A stretch of DNA of 64,000 nucleotides, from positions 1 to 64,000 of the forward strand of contig JAZQQY010000034.1 in NCBI GenBank assembly GCA_045629285.1, read 5' to 3'. This DNA comes from UBA1723 sp045629285 (GTDB taxonomy: Bacteria; Bacteroidota; Bacteroidia; Bacteroidales; Paludibacteraceae). Made by a program: the position numbers and the translations under genes. The notes below the pieces were generated by a model. That model was not told the origin of the DNA, did no database searches, and saw only the letters and a program-made list of their open reading frames with translations. Below are positions 35,005 through 43,187 of this stretch, in pieces. Position 1 is the stretch's first letter. Each line of letters starts with the position of its first letter.

Positions 35005-36945
35005 ATGGACGATATTATTAAATTGTTGCCAGACACGGTCGCCGACCAGATTGCTGCGGGAGAGGTAGTTCAGCAGCCAAGTTCGGTGATTAAGGAGTTG
35101 GTGGAGAATTCCATCGATGCTGGTGCAACGGAGATTCGTGTCATAGTAAAAGATGCCGGCCGTACTTTGATTCAGGTTGTCGACAACGGAAAAGGTATGA
35201 GTGAGCAGGATGCCGCAGTAGCATTCCAACGTCATGCAACATCAAAGATTCGTTCGGTGGAAGACTTGAGTGTGCTTTGCACGATGGGTTTCCGTGGTGA
35301 GGCTCTTGCCAGTATCGCGGCTGTCGGACATGTGGAGCTACGTACAAGACGTGAGGTGGATGAACTTGGAACACAGGTTTTGATATCTGGTGGTACGATT
35401 GAGGCAATCAATAAAGTCTCTTGTCCTGTAGGAGCAAATTTCTCAGTCAGAGATCTATTCTATAATGTGCCGGCTCGTCGAAAATTCTTGAAAAGCGACA
35501 ATGTGGAGTTTGGCAACATCGAGCGAGATTTTATCCGTATCGCGCTTGTCTATCCGGATGTTTTCTTTGAGCTATACCACAACGACAAACTTTGTTATAG
35601 CTTGACTAAGAGCAATATACGTGAAAGAATCGGTAAGATTTTCGGTAGCGGTCTAAATAGCAAGATGCTTTCCATCGGAGCCGACACCACATTCGGAAAG
35701 ATCAGCGGATATGTCGGAACTCCAGAGACTGCAATCAAGCGAAATAAGAAGCAGTTTTTCTTTGTCAACGGCCGATATATGGAGCATCCATACTTCAGAA
35801 AGGCCGTGACAAGTGCCTACGATCGTCTGCTTCACGACGGCACGTCGCCAAGTTTCTTCATCTATTTCGATGTCGACCCTCATCAGATCGATGTCAATGT
35901 TCATCCTACTAAGACAGAAATCAAGTTTGAGAACGAGCAGGAGCTTTATAAAGTATTGACTGCGGTTGTCAGGGAGTCGTTGGGAAAATGCAACGTCTTC
36001 CCGACATTGGATTTCGAGATCAATGTCAACGATGCTTATGTTCCAGGATTTGTGAAGGAGACACCTGTCGCTCCGGATTTGAATATCGATACTGATTTTG
36101 ATCCGTTCAAGGATTTCCAGAGTTCGTCATCATCGTCATCTTCAAGCGGTAAGAACTATTCAGGTGGAGGCTATTCAGGAGGAAAAAGATTTGATCCGAC
36201 TCCGAACGAACGTAGTTTCGGCGATATCTACGACTATTTCGAAAAGGCGGCACCTGAGATTCCAAATGGAGAAAATGCATTTGATTATCAGGATATTCCG
36301 TCTACTTTGAATATTCGTGAAGCGCAAACGGCAAATAATGGATTCAATGGTTCGTTGTTGCAGTCGACGGAATTGCGTCCCGAAGTGAGCAACTACTTTC
36401 AGCTTGCCGGTCGCTACATCGTGGCTTCGTCTGGTGATACTCTGATGTATATCGACCAGCGTAGAGCTCACATCAGAGTATTGTACGAGAAATTCTTGGC
36501 AGAGTTGAAGGACACTCCGATTCCGTCGCATCAGGTATTGTATCGCCAGACACTTGAGCTTTCTGCGGCACAATCGGCAACAGTGGAGGAGATCATGCCA
36601 CAGTTGAACAACCTTGGCTACGACCTTCAGCTTATCACTCGCGATGTTTATGAGATTCGTGGAGTGCCGGCAGACAAGACTAACGAAGACAATGTCGCTT
36701 CGTTGTTGGAAATCATCGCGTCGATTTCGGAAGGAGAGATAGAGGAAGATTTCATGATGAGCGACAAAGTGGCGCAGAGCATGGCTGAGAGTCAGGCTAT
36801 ACGCTACGGCAAGGAGATGAGTGCGGCAGAGATGAAGCATTTGTGCGAATCGCTTTTCGCATGTGACAATTATAATTTTACGCCGGACTGTAAACCGATT
36901 CTGTCGACAGTCTCAGCGGAAGAGATAAAGAAAAGAATTAATTAA
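35005..36945 (+). CDS. mutL: MutL DNA mismatch repair protein
   Basis: This 646-aa protein has a GHKL ATPase domain with ELVENSIDAGATEI, DNGKGM and TMGFRGEALASIAAVG, the transducer domain with FFFVNGRYM and DVNVHPTKTEIKFENE, a Ser-rich linker (about 365-395), and a MutL C-terminal dimerisation domain (about 455-640). The site that is DQHAxxE in endonuclease-type MutL reads DQRRAHIR (484-491), so nicking activity is doubtful. MutL couples mismatch recognition to strand removal. Confidence 0.95.
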   Translation: MDDIIKLLPDTVADQIAAGEVVQQPSSVIKELVENSIDAGATEIRVIVKDAGRTLIQVVDNGKGMSEQDAAVAFQRHATSKIRSVEDLSVLCTMGFRGEALASIAAVGHVELRTRREVDELGTQVLISGGTIEAINKVSCPVGANFSVRDLFYNVPARRKFLKSDNVEFGNIERDFIRIALVYPDVFFELYHNDKLCYSLTKSNIRERIGKIFGSGLNSKMLSIGADTTFGKISGYVGTPETAIKRNKKQFFFVNGRYMEHPYFRKAVTSAYDRLLHDGTSPSFFIYFDVDPHQIDVNVHPTKTEIKFENEQELYKVLTAVVRESLGKCNVFPTLDFEINVNDAYVPGFVKETPVAPDLNIDTDFDPFKDFQSSSSSSSSSGKNYSGGGYSGGKRFDPTPNERSFGDIYDYFEKAAPEIPNGENAFDYQDIPSTLNIREAQTANNGFNGSLLQSTELRPEVSNYFQLAGRYIVASSGDTLMYIDQRRAHIRVLYEKFLAELKDTPIPSHQVLYRQTLELSAAQSATVEEIMPQLNNLGYDLQLITRDVYEIRGVPADKTNEDNVASLLEIIASISEGEIEEDFMMSDKVAQSMAESQAIRYGKEMSAAEMKHLCESLFACDNYNFTPDCKPILSTVSAEEIKKRIN

Positions 36946-36952
36946 GTAAGAT

Positions 36953-38299
36953 ATGGAAGCAAAATCAACACCGGTATTGCTACTAACTGGTTACCTTGGT
37001 AGCGGAAAGACAACTTTGGTAAACCATATATTATCCAACAAACGTGGTATCAAGTTCGCTGTTATCGTAAACGACATCGGCGAGGTAAACATTGATGCCG
37101 ACTTGATTCAGAAGGGTGGTATCGTCGACAAGAAGGACGACAGCCTAGTCGCATTGCAGAACGGATGTATCTGCTGTACGTTGAAGATGGACTTGGTGGA
37201 GCAGATCAACGAGATTCTTCAGCAGAAGAAGTTTGATTATATCGTGATTGAGGCGAGCGGTGTTTGTGAACCGGTTCCTATCGCTCAGACACTTGTTTCA
37301 CTTCAGCAGATGAGCAGCAAGTACGCAGGACGCGAGGCTTGTTTCTTGGATAATATCGTTACTGTTGTCGACGCATTGCGTTTGCAGAGCGAGTTTGAGT
37401 GTGGAGATGCATTGAAGAGCAAGAGCCTTGATGAAGAGGATATTGAAAACCTTGTGATTCAGCAGATTGAGTTCTGTAACATGATCCTGCTAAACAAGGC
37501 ATCTGAAGTAGAAAAGTCTGAACTTGCACGTATCAAGGAGATCATCAAGACACTTCAGCCATACGCGGAGATCGTCGAGTGCGATTATGCGGATGTGGAT
37601 TTGGATAAGATCATCAACACAGGAAAATTCCAGATGGAGAAGGCTGCCATCTCGGCAGGTTGGATCAAGGAGTTGGAACGTCCGTTGACAGAGGAGGAGA
37701 AGGCTGATGCAGAAGGTCATCACCACCATCATCACGACCACTATCATGACCATCATCATCACCATGATCACGAGTGCGAGCATCACCACCATCACGATGA
37801 CGACGATGATCACGAATGTCATTGCCACGATCACGAGCATCACCATCATCACGAAGATGGCAAGGAATGTGATGATCCACACTGTTGTTGCCATCACCAC
37901 CACCATCACCACGATGGAGGCGAAGTAGAGGAGTATGGAATCGGAACATTCGTATACTACCGTCGACCTGCATTCAACCTAGATAAATTCGAAGCATTTG
38001 TGGCAAAGAAGTGGGCAAAGAATATCATCCGTACAAAGGGCGTTTGCTACTTCAGCATCAATCCAGAGATGTCATACTTGTTTGAGCAGGCAGGAGTTCA
38101 GAAGAAGGTGACAGAGGCAGGGCAGTGGTTCTGCACAGCTCCAGAGGATGAGTTGAAGGAGATTTTGGAAGAGAATCCAGAGATCCTTAACGATTGGGAT
38201 GAGAAGTACGGCGACAGAATGCAGAAGATCGTATTCATCGGACAGAAGATGGATAAAGAGAAGATCATCGCAGAGTTGGACGCCTGTTTGGAGAAATAG
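36953..38299 (+). CDS. CobW/COG0523 family metal-chaperone GTPase, histidine-rich
   Basis: This 448-aa protein has Walker A GYLGSGKTT (about residues 13-21), the metal-site motif CICC (about 73-76), a GTPase core, and a C-terminal CobW_C domain. Between them, residues about 256-321 are packed with His, Asp and Glu (runs of four to six His), probably a zinc or other metal store. The family delivers metals to client proteins. It follows mutL by 7 bp. No metal-regulator operator is visible. The inserted 84-bp terminator repeat begins 17 bp after its stop. Confidence 0.88.
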   Translation: MEAKSTPVLLLTGYLGSGKTTLVNHILSNKRGIKFAVIVNDIGEVNIDADLIQKGGIVDKKDDSLVALQNGCICCTLKMDLVEQINEILQQKKFDYIVIEASGVCEPVPIAQTLVSLQQMSSKYAGREACFLDNIVTVVDALRLQSEFECGDALKSKSLDEEDIENLVIQQIEFCNMILLNKASEVEKSELARIKEIIKTLQPYAEIVECDYADVDLDKIINTGKFQMEKAAISAGWIKELERPLTEEEKADAEGHHHHHHDHYHDHHHHHDHECEHHHHHDDDDDHECHCHDHEHHHHHEDGKECDDPHCCCHHHHHHHDGGEVEEYGIGTFVYYRRPAFNLDKFEAFVAKKWAKNIIRTKGVCYFSINPEMSYLFEQAGVQKKVTEAGQWFCTAPEDELKEILEENPEILNDWDEKYGDRMQKIVFIGQKMDKEKIIAELDACLEK

Positions 38300-38315
38300 G
38301 ACACGGTCTTCAGTC

Positions 38316-38399
38316 CCCTAAAATGGGAATGTTTGAATTTGAAATATTAGCCTACGGTTTGAATTTGTCGCAAGACAAAAATACTACCGTAGGCTTTTT
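38316..38399 (+). repeat. 84-bp direct repeat, left copy, containing a terminator hairpin
   Basis: The 84 bases are identical to 39500-39583. Each copy contains AGCCTACGGT and ACCGTAGGCT, a 10-bp stem, followed by a T-run; it can end transcription of the CobW gene. The two copies bracket 1100 bp holding the minus-strand DUF3791/DUF3990 module. Confidence 0.9.
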
Positions 38400-38477
38400 T
38401 TGATTTGAATCGCTACATTTAAGGAACATAAATGCCTAGAATGGTCGCGAATGTTCATAAATGAACGTAGCACATAT

Positions 38478-38702
38478 TCATTCTGTTGCATTGTCGCAAT
38501 ACAATTCATATAAGGCAACAGCACCAAGATGCCATAGCTTTGTCTTTTCGTCCTGAAGCCCTTGATACGTGGCTGACGAATAGAAACGTCGTAAGGCTTC
38601 TGAAATTGAACAATGGTTCTTATCAGCAATAATAGCTGATACAGCAGCAATTTTAGAAGGTAAAAATAAGTGGAGGTTTTGTTGTGTGACGTCTAGATTC
38701 AT
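38478..38702 (-). CDS. Small third gene of the DUF3791-DUF3990 module
   Basis: This 74-aa protein is largely helical, with SKIAAVSAIIADKN, SISEALRRFYSSATYQGLQDE and KLWHLGAVALYELY. I do not recall a named family, but such a small protein is often the last gene of DUF3990 modules. Its ATG overlaps the stop of the DUF3990 gene (ATGA), so the three genes are translationally coupled. It could be part of an antitoxin or a stability factor. Confidence 0.6.
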   Translation of the reverse strand: MNLDVTQQNLHLFLPSKIAAVSAIIADKNHCSISEALRRFYSSATYQGLQDEKTKLWHLGAVALYELYCDNATE

Positions 38703-39184
38703 AGCTGTATTGTTTTTGATTCTAAATATGTCAAAAGACTAAGGGCCTTTGGTGTATGAAAAAGAAGTTGATCCACCAATTTGTAAGTCTTTAGTTCACG
38801 AATTAATTCTTGTTTGTTTAGAATCCCTGCTTCAAAAAGAGCAAATGAAGCATACACCTTATCGTTTGCTACTGGACCATAGACATAATCGTATCTATGA
38901 GTGTAGTCTGGAATATTTCTATTGGCGTTAACAAAATCAATCCATTCTTCGGTTGGGGATTCGAACCAAAGTGTATTTGATTTTTTGACCTTATCTATAT
39001 CTATCTCATATACATTTACATATCCAATATTTATGTCATTTTTGGCTTTATGGCGAAGGACCCAATCTTTGGCTTGATCATAATTTGTTGTAGTGTAAAA
39101 ACCTGTTCCGTAATCCAAAGTTCGATTTGACTGACGTATTTCCGGAACTAAGACTTTTTCCAAACTTCCGTGATATATTTTCAT
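38699..39184 (-). CDS. DUF3990 protein, ADP-ribosyltransferase-like putative toxin
   Basis: This 161-aa protein starts MKIYHGS, the HG(S/T) NAD-binding element of the ART fold. It has LDYGTGFYTTTNYDQAKDWV (G-x-GFY-x-T-x-x-x-x-QA-x-x-W), NVYEID, and YVYGPVANDKVYASFALF, all hallmarks of DUF3990. These proteins are thought to be ADP-ribosylating toxins of toxin-antitoxin-like modules. The ATG at 39184 was chosen because it overlaps the upstream stop (ATGA) and gives the family N-terminus; the longer frame to 39232 lies inside the neighbour. Confidence 0.8.
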   Translation of the reverse strand: MKIYHGSLEKVLVPEIRQSNRTLDYGTGFYTTTNYDQAKDWVLRHKAKNDINIGYVNVYEIDIDKVKKSNTLWFESPTEEWIDFVNANRNIPDYTHRYDYVYGPVANDKVYASFALFEAGILNKQELIRELKTYKLVDQLLFHTPKALSLLTYLESKTIQL

Positions 39185-39399
39185 TTTTGATTCCTCCTCT
39201 CTAATAATTCGTCGATTTCTTCCATCAGCCATTGATGGCTTTGTGTGTGTAATACTTCAAAATTATCAGTCAAATATGAAGCAATGCCAGATGTAAAGAA
39301 CAGATTGGCAACTTCTGCTCCGTCCATTCTTTTTCTGATTTTGTACTGCTCGATGCAGAATGACAAAAAGTACAATTTATTTTTTTCAAGTTCTGACAT
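39181..39399 (-). CDS. DUF3791 protein, putative antitoxin partner
   Basis: This 72-aa helical protein contains LYFLSFCIEQYKIRKRMDGAEV and GIASYLTDNFEVLHTQSHQWLMEEIDELL, the DUF3791 pattern. DUF3791 genes typically precede DUF3990 genes, and the protein is presumed to control the ART-like partner. It is the first gene of the minus-strand module, and its stop overlaps the next start. A TATATTTG box is only 2 bp before its ATG, so the mRNA may be leaderless. Confidence 0.75.
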   Translation of the reverse strand: MSELEKNKLYFLSFCIEQYKIRKRMDGAEVANLFFTSGIASYLTDNFEVLHTQSHQWLMEEIDELLERRNQK

Positions 39400-39401
39400 T
39401 A

Positions 39402-39409
39402 CAAATATA
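39402..39409 (-). promoter_or_regulatory. -7 box of the DUF3791-DUF3990 module
   Basis: On the minus strand TATATTTG ends at 39402 and the ATG begins at 39399. With the usual distance, transcription would start at or next to the start codon. The upstream -33 element is weak (ATTG, 18 bp away). Confidence 0.5.
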
Positions 39410-39499
39410 CCTTATCATTGACAATTGCAATATGAAATACAAAAATACGTGAAAAACAATAAATTCCTTGGAAATTCATCTTTTTTTAAGTCTCTAATT

Positions 39500-39583
39500 C
39501 CCTAAAATGGGAATGTTTGAATTTGAAATATTAGCCTACGGTTTGAATTTGTCGCAAGACAAAAATACTACCGTAGGCTTTTT
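39500..39583 (+). repeat. 84-bp direct repeat, right copy
   Basis: A perfect copy of 38316-38399, including the 10-bp terminator stem and five T. The offset is 1184 bp. It lies between the toxin-like module and folA; the rest of 39400-39658 has no gene. Confidence 0.9.
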
Positions 39584-39658
39584 GCGTTTATTATGGGTGA
39601 TTAGTGTCAATTCTCTGCATTCGTGTTGAAAAAAAGAAAACAAAGATTTTCGGAATTG

Positions 39659-39691
39659 TTTAGTCCTTAATGAGGATAATGTGTAAATTTG
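39659..39691 (+). promoter_or_regulatory. Promoter of folA operon
   Basis: TTTA (39659-39662), 21 bp, TAAATTTG (39684-39691), 41 bp before the folA ATG. Confidence 0.6.
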
Positions 39692-39732
39692 TAGACTTAA
39701 TATGCGATAGTGTATATTGAATCATAAGAAAA

Positions 39733-40218
39733 ATGGAAATTTCAATTATAGTAGCTACAAGCAAGAATAATGTAATCGGTAGAGATGGTGGAATACCTTG
39801 GCATTTATCTGCTGATTTGAAGCGCTTTAAGGCATTGACTACAGGCCATCCGATTGTGATGGGTCGACGCACTTTCGAATCAATCGGTCGTCCTCTTCCT
39901 GGTCGACGCAATATTGTCATTACTCGTTCCGTTGATAAGATAGAGGGATGCAATGTCGTAAAAAGCGTGGAGGATGTTCTAAACGATACGACTCTTGACG
40001 GCAAGGTCTTCATCATCGGCGGTGGTGAGATCTACAGGCAGTTTTTGCCTTACGCAAAGACGGTCAATTTGACTGAGGTGGAGACTGAAATTGCTGACGG
40101 CGACACATTCTTTCCTAAGTTGAATCCAATGGAGTGGATGGAAGTCGGCAGAGAGAGTCATGAGGCGGATGAGAAGAACGACTTCGACTATTCGTTTGTT
40201 GACTACGTAAGATTTTAA
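39733..40218 (+). CDS. folA: Dihydrofolate reductase
   Basis: This 161-aa protein has the full DHFR signature: ISIIVATSKNNVIGRDGGIPWHLSADLKRFK near the N-terminus, GHPIVMGRRTFESIGRPLPGRRNIVITR, and VFIIGGGEIYRQFLP. It reduces dihydrofolate to tetrahydrofolate with NADPH and is the usual trimethoprim target. Here it is the first gene of folA - porE-like - thyA, with 2 bp to the next ATG. Confidence 0.96.
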   Translation: MEISIIVATSKNNVIGRDGGIPWHLSADLKRFKALTTGHPIVMGRRTFESIGRPLPGRRNIVITRSVDKIEGCNVVKSVEDVLNDTTLDGKVFIIGGGEIYRQFLPYAKTVNLTEVETEIADGDTFFPKLNPMEWMEVGRESHEADEKNDFDYSFVDYVRF

Positions 40219-40220
40219 AT

Positions 40221-42206
40221 ATGAAGAATAGCAAATATTCAATTTGTTTCATAGCGACTCTGTTTTTGTTGGCAATATCTTCTTGTTCAGTAACTAAGAA
40301 GATCCGTAAGGCTGACAAGAAATATGAGATCGGTGAGTATCACAAGGCTGCAAGTATCTATAAGACTGCATACTCTCGAGTGAAGTTGGCAGACAAGCAG
40401 ACAAAGGGTTATGTGGCTTACCGATTGGGAGATTGCTATGATAAGTTTGGAGAGACAGACAAGGCAGAGAGAATGTTGGCAAACTGTGCACGATACAAGT
40501 ATGCCGACACTACATCTTATTTGCTTTATGCCGACGTGCTTCGTAAGCAGAAGAAGAACAAGGAAGCTGCTGAGATGTACGATGTTTACTTGAAGCATGA
40601 TCCTAATTCTATCGTTGCTCTTAACGGTAAGATTTCAGCACTGAAGATTAGTGAGTGGGAGAATGCAAAGAAGCGTTACGAGGTAGTGAAGGATCCGTTC
40701 TTCATCGGTAAGAAGAGTGAGAGTAGCCCACGTTTCCCTGGAGGAGACAGTACTATTGTCTATTTCGCTTCGTCTCGCGATAACAAGCAGACTTCACATA
40801 AAGTGAGCAACATTACCGGTATGCCCAACAACGATATCTACTTTGCGAAAAAGAACGCTGTCGGCAAATGGGATAACCTTGAACTAGTAGAGTCGGATAT
40901 CAATACGGAGGATGACGAGGGTAGCCCGGCATTCTCGTCGGACGGAAAAATAATGCTTTTCACTCGATGCCGTTATGTGAAGGGAGAGACTCACGGAGGT
41001 GAGATCTGGATGTCGCAGCGTCAGAGCGGTAAGTGGGGAAAGGCAACTCGCGTGATGGTATTGAAGGACAGCTCGATCACTGTCGCTCATCCTGCATTGT
41101 CGCCAGATGGAAATTGGCTATATTTCGTTTCAGATATGAAGGGAAGTATCGGAGGAAAGGATATCTGGAGATGTCAGAAGGTCGGAGAAACGTATATGGA
41201 ACCGGAAAATCTTGGTCCGGACATCAATACAGACAAGGATGAGATGTATCCTTATGTTCGTGAAGATTCGACTCTTTATTTCTCTTCTGCAGGTCACGAA
41301 GGATTCGGAGGCTTGGATATCTACCGAGCTAAAGAGGACACAACGAATAAGTGGATTGTTGAGAATATGGGAGCTCCAATCAACTCAAACGGCGATGATT
41401 TCGGTATCTCGTTCGTGTCTGGTGCGGAGAAGGGAGCTTTCTCAAGTAATCGTGGAGAAAAGAAAGGATACGATAAAATCTATACTTTTGAGGCGACTCC
41501 AATCAGATATATCATCTCAGGTAAGGTTAAGAATACCGACGGTGAGGCATTGGGCGACGCTAATGTCAGAATAGTTGGTACCGATGGTACTAATGTGAAG
41601 CTTAAGACAAAACTTGACGGTACATACTCGTTTGAAATCAAACCAGGTGTTGAATATGTGATGCTGGGAAACTGTCGTGGATATTTGAACGAGAAGAATG
41701 CGGTCAGCACAGTTGGTCTTGAGGATTCAAAGACATTTGATGTGCCGTTTTCGTTGGCTTCAGTTTCAAAACCAGTTGGTTTGGACAATATCTTCTTTGA
41801 GTTTGGTAAGGCAACATTGACGGCAGAGTCGTCAAGTGCGTTGGATAAGTTGGTGAAACTGTTGAAGGATAATCCGAACATCACTATCGAGATCGGTGCT
41901 CATACAGATAGAGTAGGTAGTGCAGAAGGCAACCTTGCTTTGTCGGGCGAGCGTGCCCAGAGTGTAGTTAATTATCTTATCAAGGGAGGTATTGAAGCTC
42001 CTCGTTTGACTGCCAAAGGTTACGGAAAGACAAAGCCTGTTATTGCTGATCAGAATTTGGTTAAGCAATATTCTTTCTTGAAAGTGAATGATGAGTTGAA
42101 TGAAGAGTTCATCGATACTCTTTCGAAGGAGGAACAGGAGATCGCAAACAAGATAAATCGTCGTACTGAATTCCGTGTGTTGAAGACGACTTACAATATG
42201 TATTAA
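40221..42206 (+). CDS. porE: PorE-like T9SS lipoprotein (TPR, PD40, carboxypeptidase-regulatory-like, OmpA)
   Basis: This 661-aa protein has a lipobox ISSC (Cys about 22), TPR helices (about 30-150), PD40 propeller repeats with SPRFPGGDSTIVYFASSRD, LSPDGNWLYFVSDMKGSIGGKDIW and STLYFSSAGHEGFGGLDIY, a carboxypeptidase-regulatory-like strand domain (about 430-500), and an OmpA peptidoglycan-binding domain with IEIGAHTDRVGSAEGNLALSGERAQSVV. This domain order is that of PorE, which anchors the type IX machine to peptidoglycan. It sits between the folate genes folA and thyA, 2 bp after folA. Confidence 0.8.
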   Translation: MKNSKYSICFIATLFLLAISSCSVTKKIRKADKKYEIGEYHKAASIYKTAYSRVKLADKQTKGYVAYRLGDCYDKFGETDKAERMLANCARYKYADTTSYLLYADVLRKQKKNKEAAEMYDVYLKHDPNSIVALNGKISALKISEWENAKKRYEVVKDPFFIGKKSESSPRFPGGDSTIVYFASSRDNKQTSHKVSNITGMPNNDIYFAKKNAVGKWDNLELVESDINTEDDEGSPAFSSDGKIMLFTRCRYVKGETHGGEIWMSQRQSGKWGKATRVMVLKDSSITVAHPALSPDGNWLYFVSDMKGSIGGKDIWRCQKVGETYMEPENLGPDINTDKDEMYPYVREDSTLYFSSAGHEGFGGLDIYRAKEDTTNKWIVENMGAPINSNGDDFGISFVSGAEKGAFSSNRGEKKGYDKIYTFEATPIRYIISGKVKNTDGEALGDANVRIVGTDGTNVKLKTKLDGTYSFEIKPGVEYVMLGNCRGYLNEKNAVSTVGLEDSKTFDVPFSLASVSKPVGLDNIFFEFGKATLTAESSSALDKLVKLLKDNPNITIEIGAHTDRVGSAEGNLALSGERAQSVVNYLIKGGIEAPRLTAKGYGKTKPVIADQNLVKQYSFLKVNDELNEEFIDTLSKEEQEIANKINRRTEFRVLKTTYNMY

Positions 42207-42216
42207 AGAAGACAAG

Positions 42217-43011
42217 ATGAAACAATATTTGGATCTATTGCAGAAGGTGTTGGATGAGGGAGTTCAGAAAGGCGACCGTACCGGCACAGGGACTATAAGT
42301 ACATTCGGACACCAGCTTCGTTTTTCTATGAAAGACGGATTTCCTTTGGTGACTACTAAAAAGGTATATTTCAAGGGAGTGTTGCACGAATTGCTATGGT
42401 TTTTGAAAGGCGACACCAACATTAAATATCTTGTCGACAATAACGTTCATATTTGGGATGAGTGGGCAGATCCGGACGGTGGTCTAGGACATGTGTATGG
42501 CTATCAGTGGAGAAGTTGGCCTGATTATAATGGCGGACATATCGACCAGATCAAGGAGGTGATTGATACTATCAAGAATAATCCTAACTCACGAAGAATC
42601 ATCGTGTCAGCGTGGAATGTGGCAGATATTGACAACATGAATCTTCCTCCATGCCATTGTTTCTTCCAGTTTTATGTCGCAGACGGAAAATTGAGTTTGC
42701 AGCTATACCAGAGAAGTGCAGACTTGTTCCTTGGTGTTCCGTTCAACATCGCAAGCTACTCGCTTCTATTGTTGATGATGGCACAGGTGACTGGTTTGGA
42801 AGCAGGTGATTTTATCCACACATTCGGAGATACACATATTTACAACAACCATATAGAGCAGGTGAAATTGCAGTTGAGTCGTGAGCCATTGCATCTGTCG
42901 AAGATCACATTGAATCCGAACATCAAGGATATCTTTGATTTCACAGCCGACGATATCGTATTGTCCGACTACGAGTGCCATCCTGCAATCAAAGGTGCAG
43001 TAAGTGTTTAA
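42217..43011 (+). CDS. thyA: Thymidylate synthase
   Basis: This 264-aa protein matches the E. coli ThyA length exactly. The catalytic PPCHC motif (Cys about 146), the GDRTGTGT start loop, HIWDEWAD, RRIIVSAWN, and QLYQRSADLFLGVPFNIASY are present. It makes dTMP from dUMP using methylene-tetrahydrofolate, yielding dihydrofolate that FolA recycles. It is 10 bp after the PorE-like gene and ends the operon before the hairpin-rich repeat. Confidence 0.97.
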   Translation: MKQYLDLLQKVLDEGVQKGDRTGTGTISTFGHQLRFSMKDGFPLVTTKKVYFKGVLHELLWFLKGDTNIKYLVDNNVHIWDEWADPDGGLGHVYGYQWRSWPDYNGGHIDQIKEVIDTIKNNPNSRRIIVSAWNVADIDNMNLPPCHCFFQFYVADGKLSLQLYQRSADLFLGVPFNIASYSLLLLMMAQVTGLEAGDFIHTFGDTHIYNNHIEQVKLQLSREPLHLSKITLNPNIKDIFDFTADDIVLSDYECHPAIKGAVSV

Positions 43012-43032
43012 CGAAATGCTGATTAATGTTAA

Positions 43033-43104
43033 CGGGAGGGTTTGAAACCCTCCCCTACGACAATAATCAATTCAGATAGTAGGGGCAGGTTTCAACCCTG
43101 CCCG
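43033..43104. repeat. Cruciform-like paired palindromic element (REP-like)
   Basis: Two hairpins, GGGAGGG-TTTGAAA-CCCTCCC (43034-43054) and GGGCAGG-TTTCAA-CCCTGCCC (43083-43103), are joined by outer complementary arms CCCCTAC and GTAGGGG. The layout resembles bacterial extragenic palindromic repeats. It separates thyA from dnaN and may also stop transcription. Confidence 0.75.
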
Positions 43105-43136
43105 AAAAATAAATTAATAAAAACGATAACGATGGA

Positions 43137-43159
43137 GTAGTGAAAATTCACTACTTTTG
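43137..43159 (+). promoter_or_regulatory. Palindrome overlapping the putative dnaN -7 box
   Basis: GTAGTGAAAATTCACTAC (43137-43154) has perfect 8-bp arms and overlaps TACTTTTG (43152-43159), a perfect TAnnTTTG box 28 bp before the dnaN ATG. No -33 TTTG is visible, so an activator or repressor could act here. Confidence 0.5.
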
Positions 43160-43187
43160 GAAAAATATTTAAATTCAATAAGCGATT

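Noticed and set aside
36175..36840. 221-codon minus-strand frame inside mutL
   Set aside because: It overlaps the conserved MutL C-terminal domain and has no recognisable motif.
37490..37973. Long minus-strand frames opposite the CobW gene
   Set aside because: They are mirror images of the His codon runs (CAC/CAT read as GTG/ATG) and show only low-complexity Met/Val or Asp/His strings.
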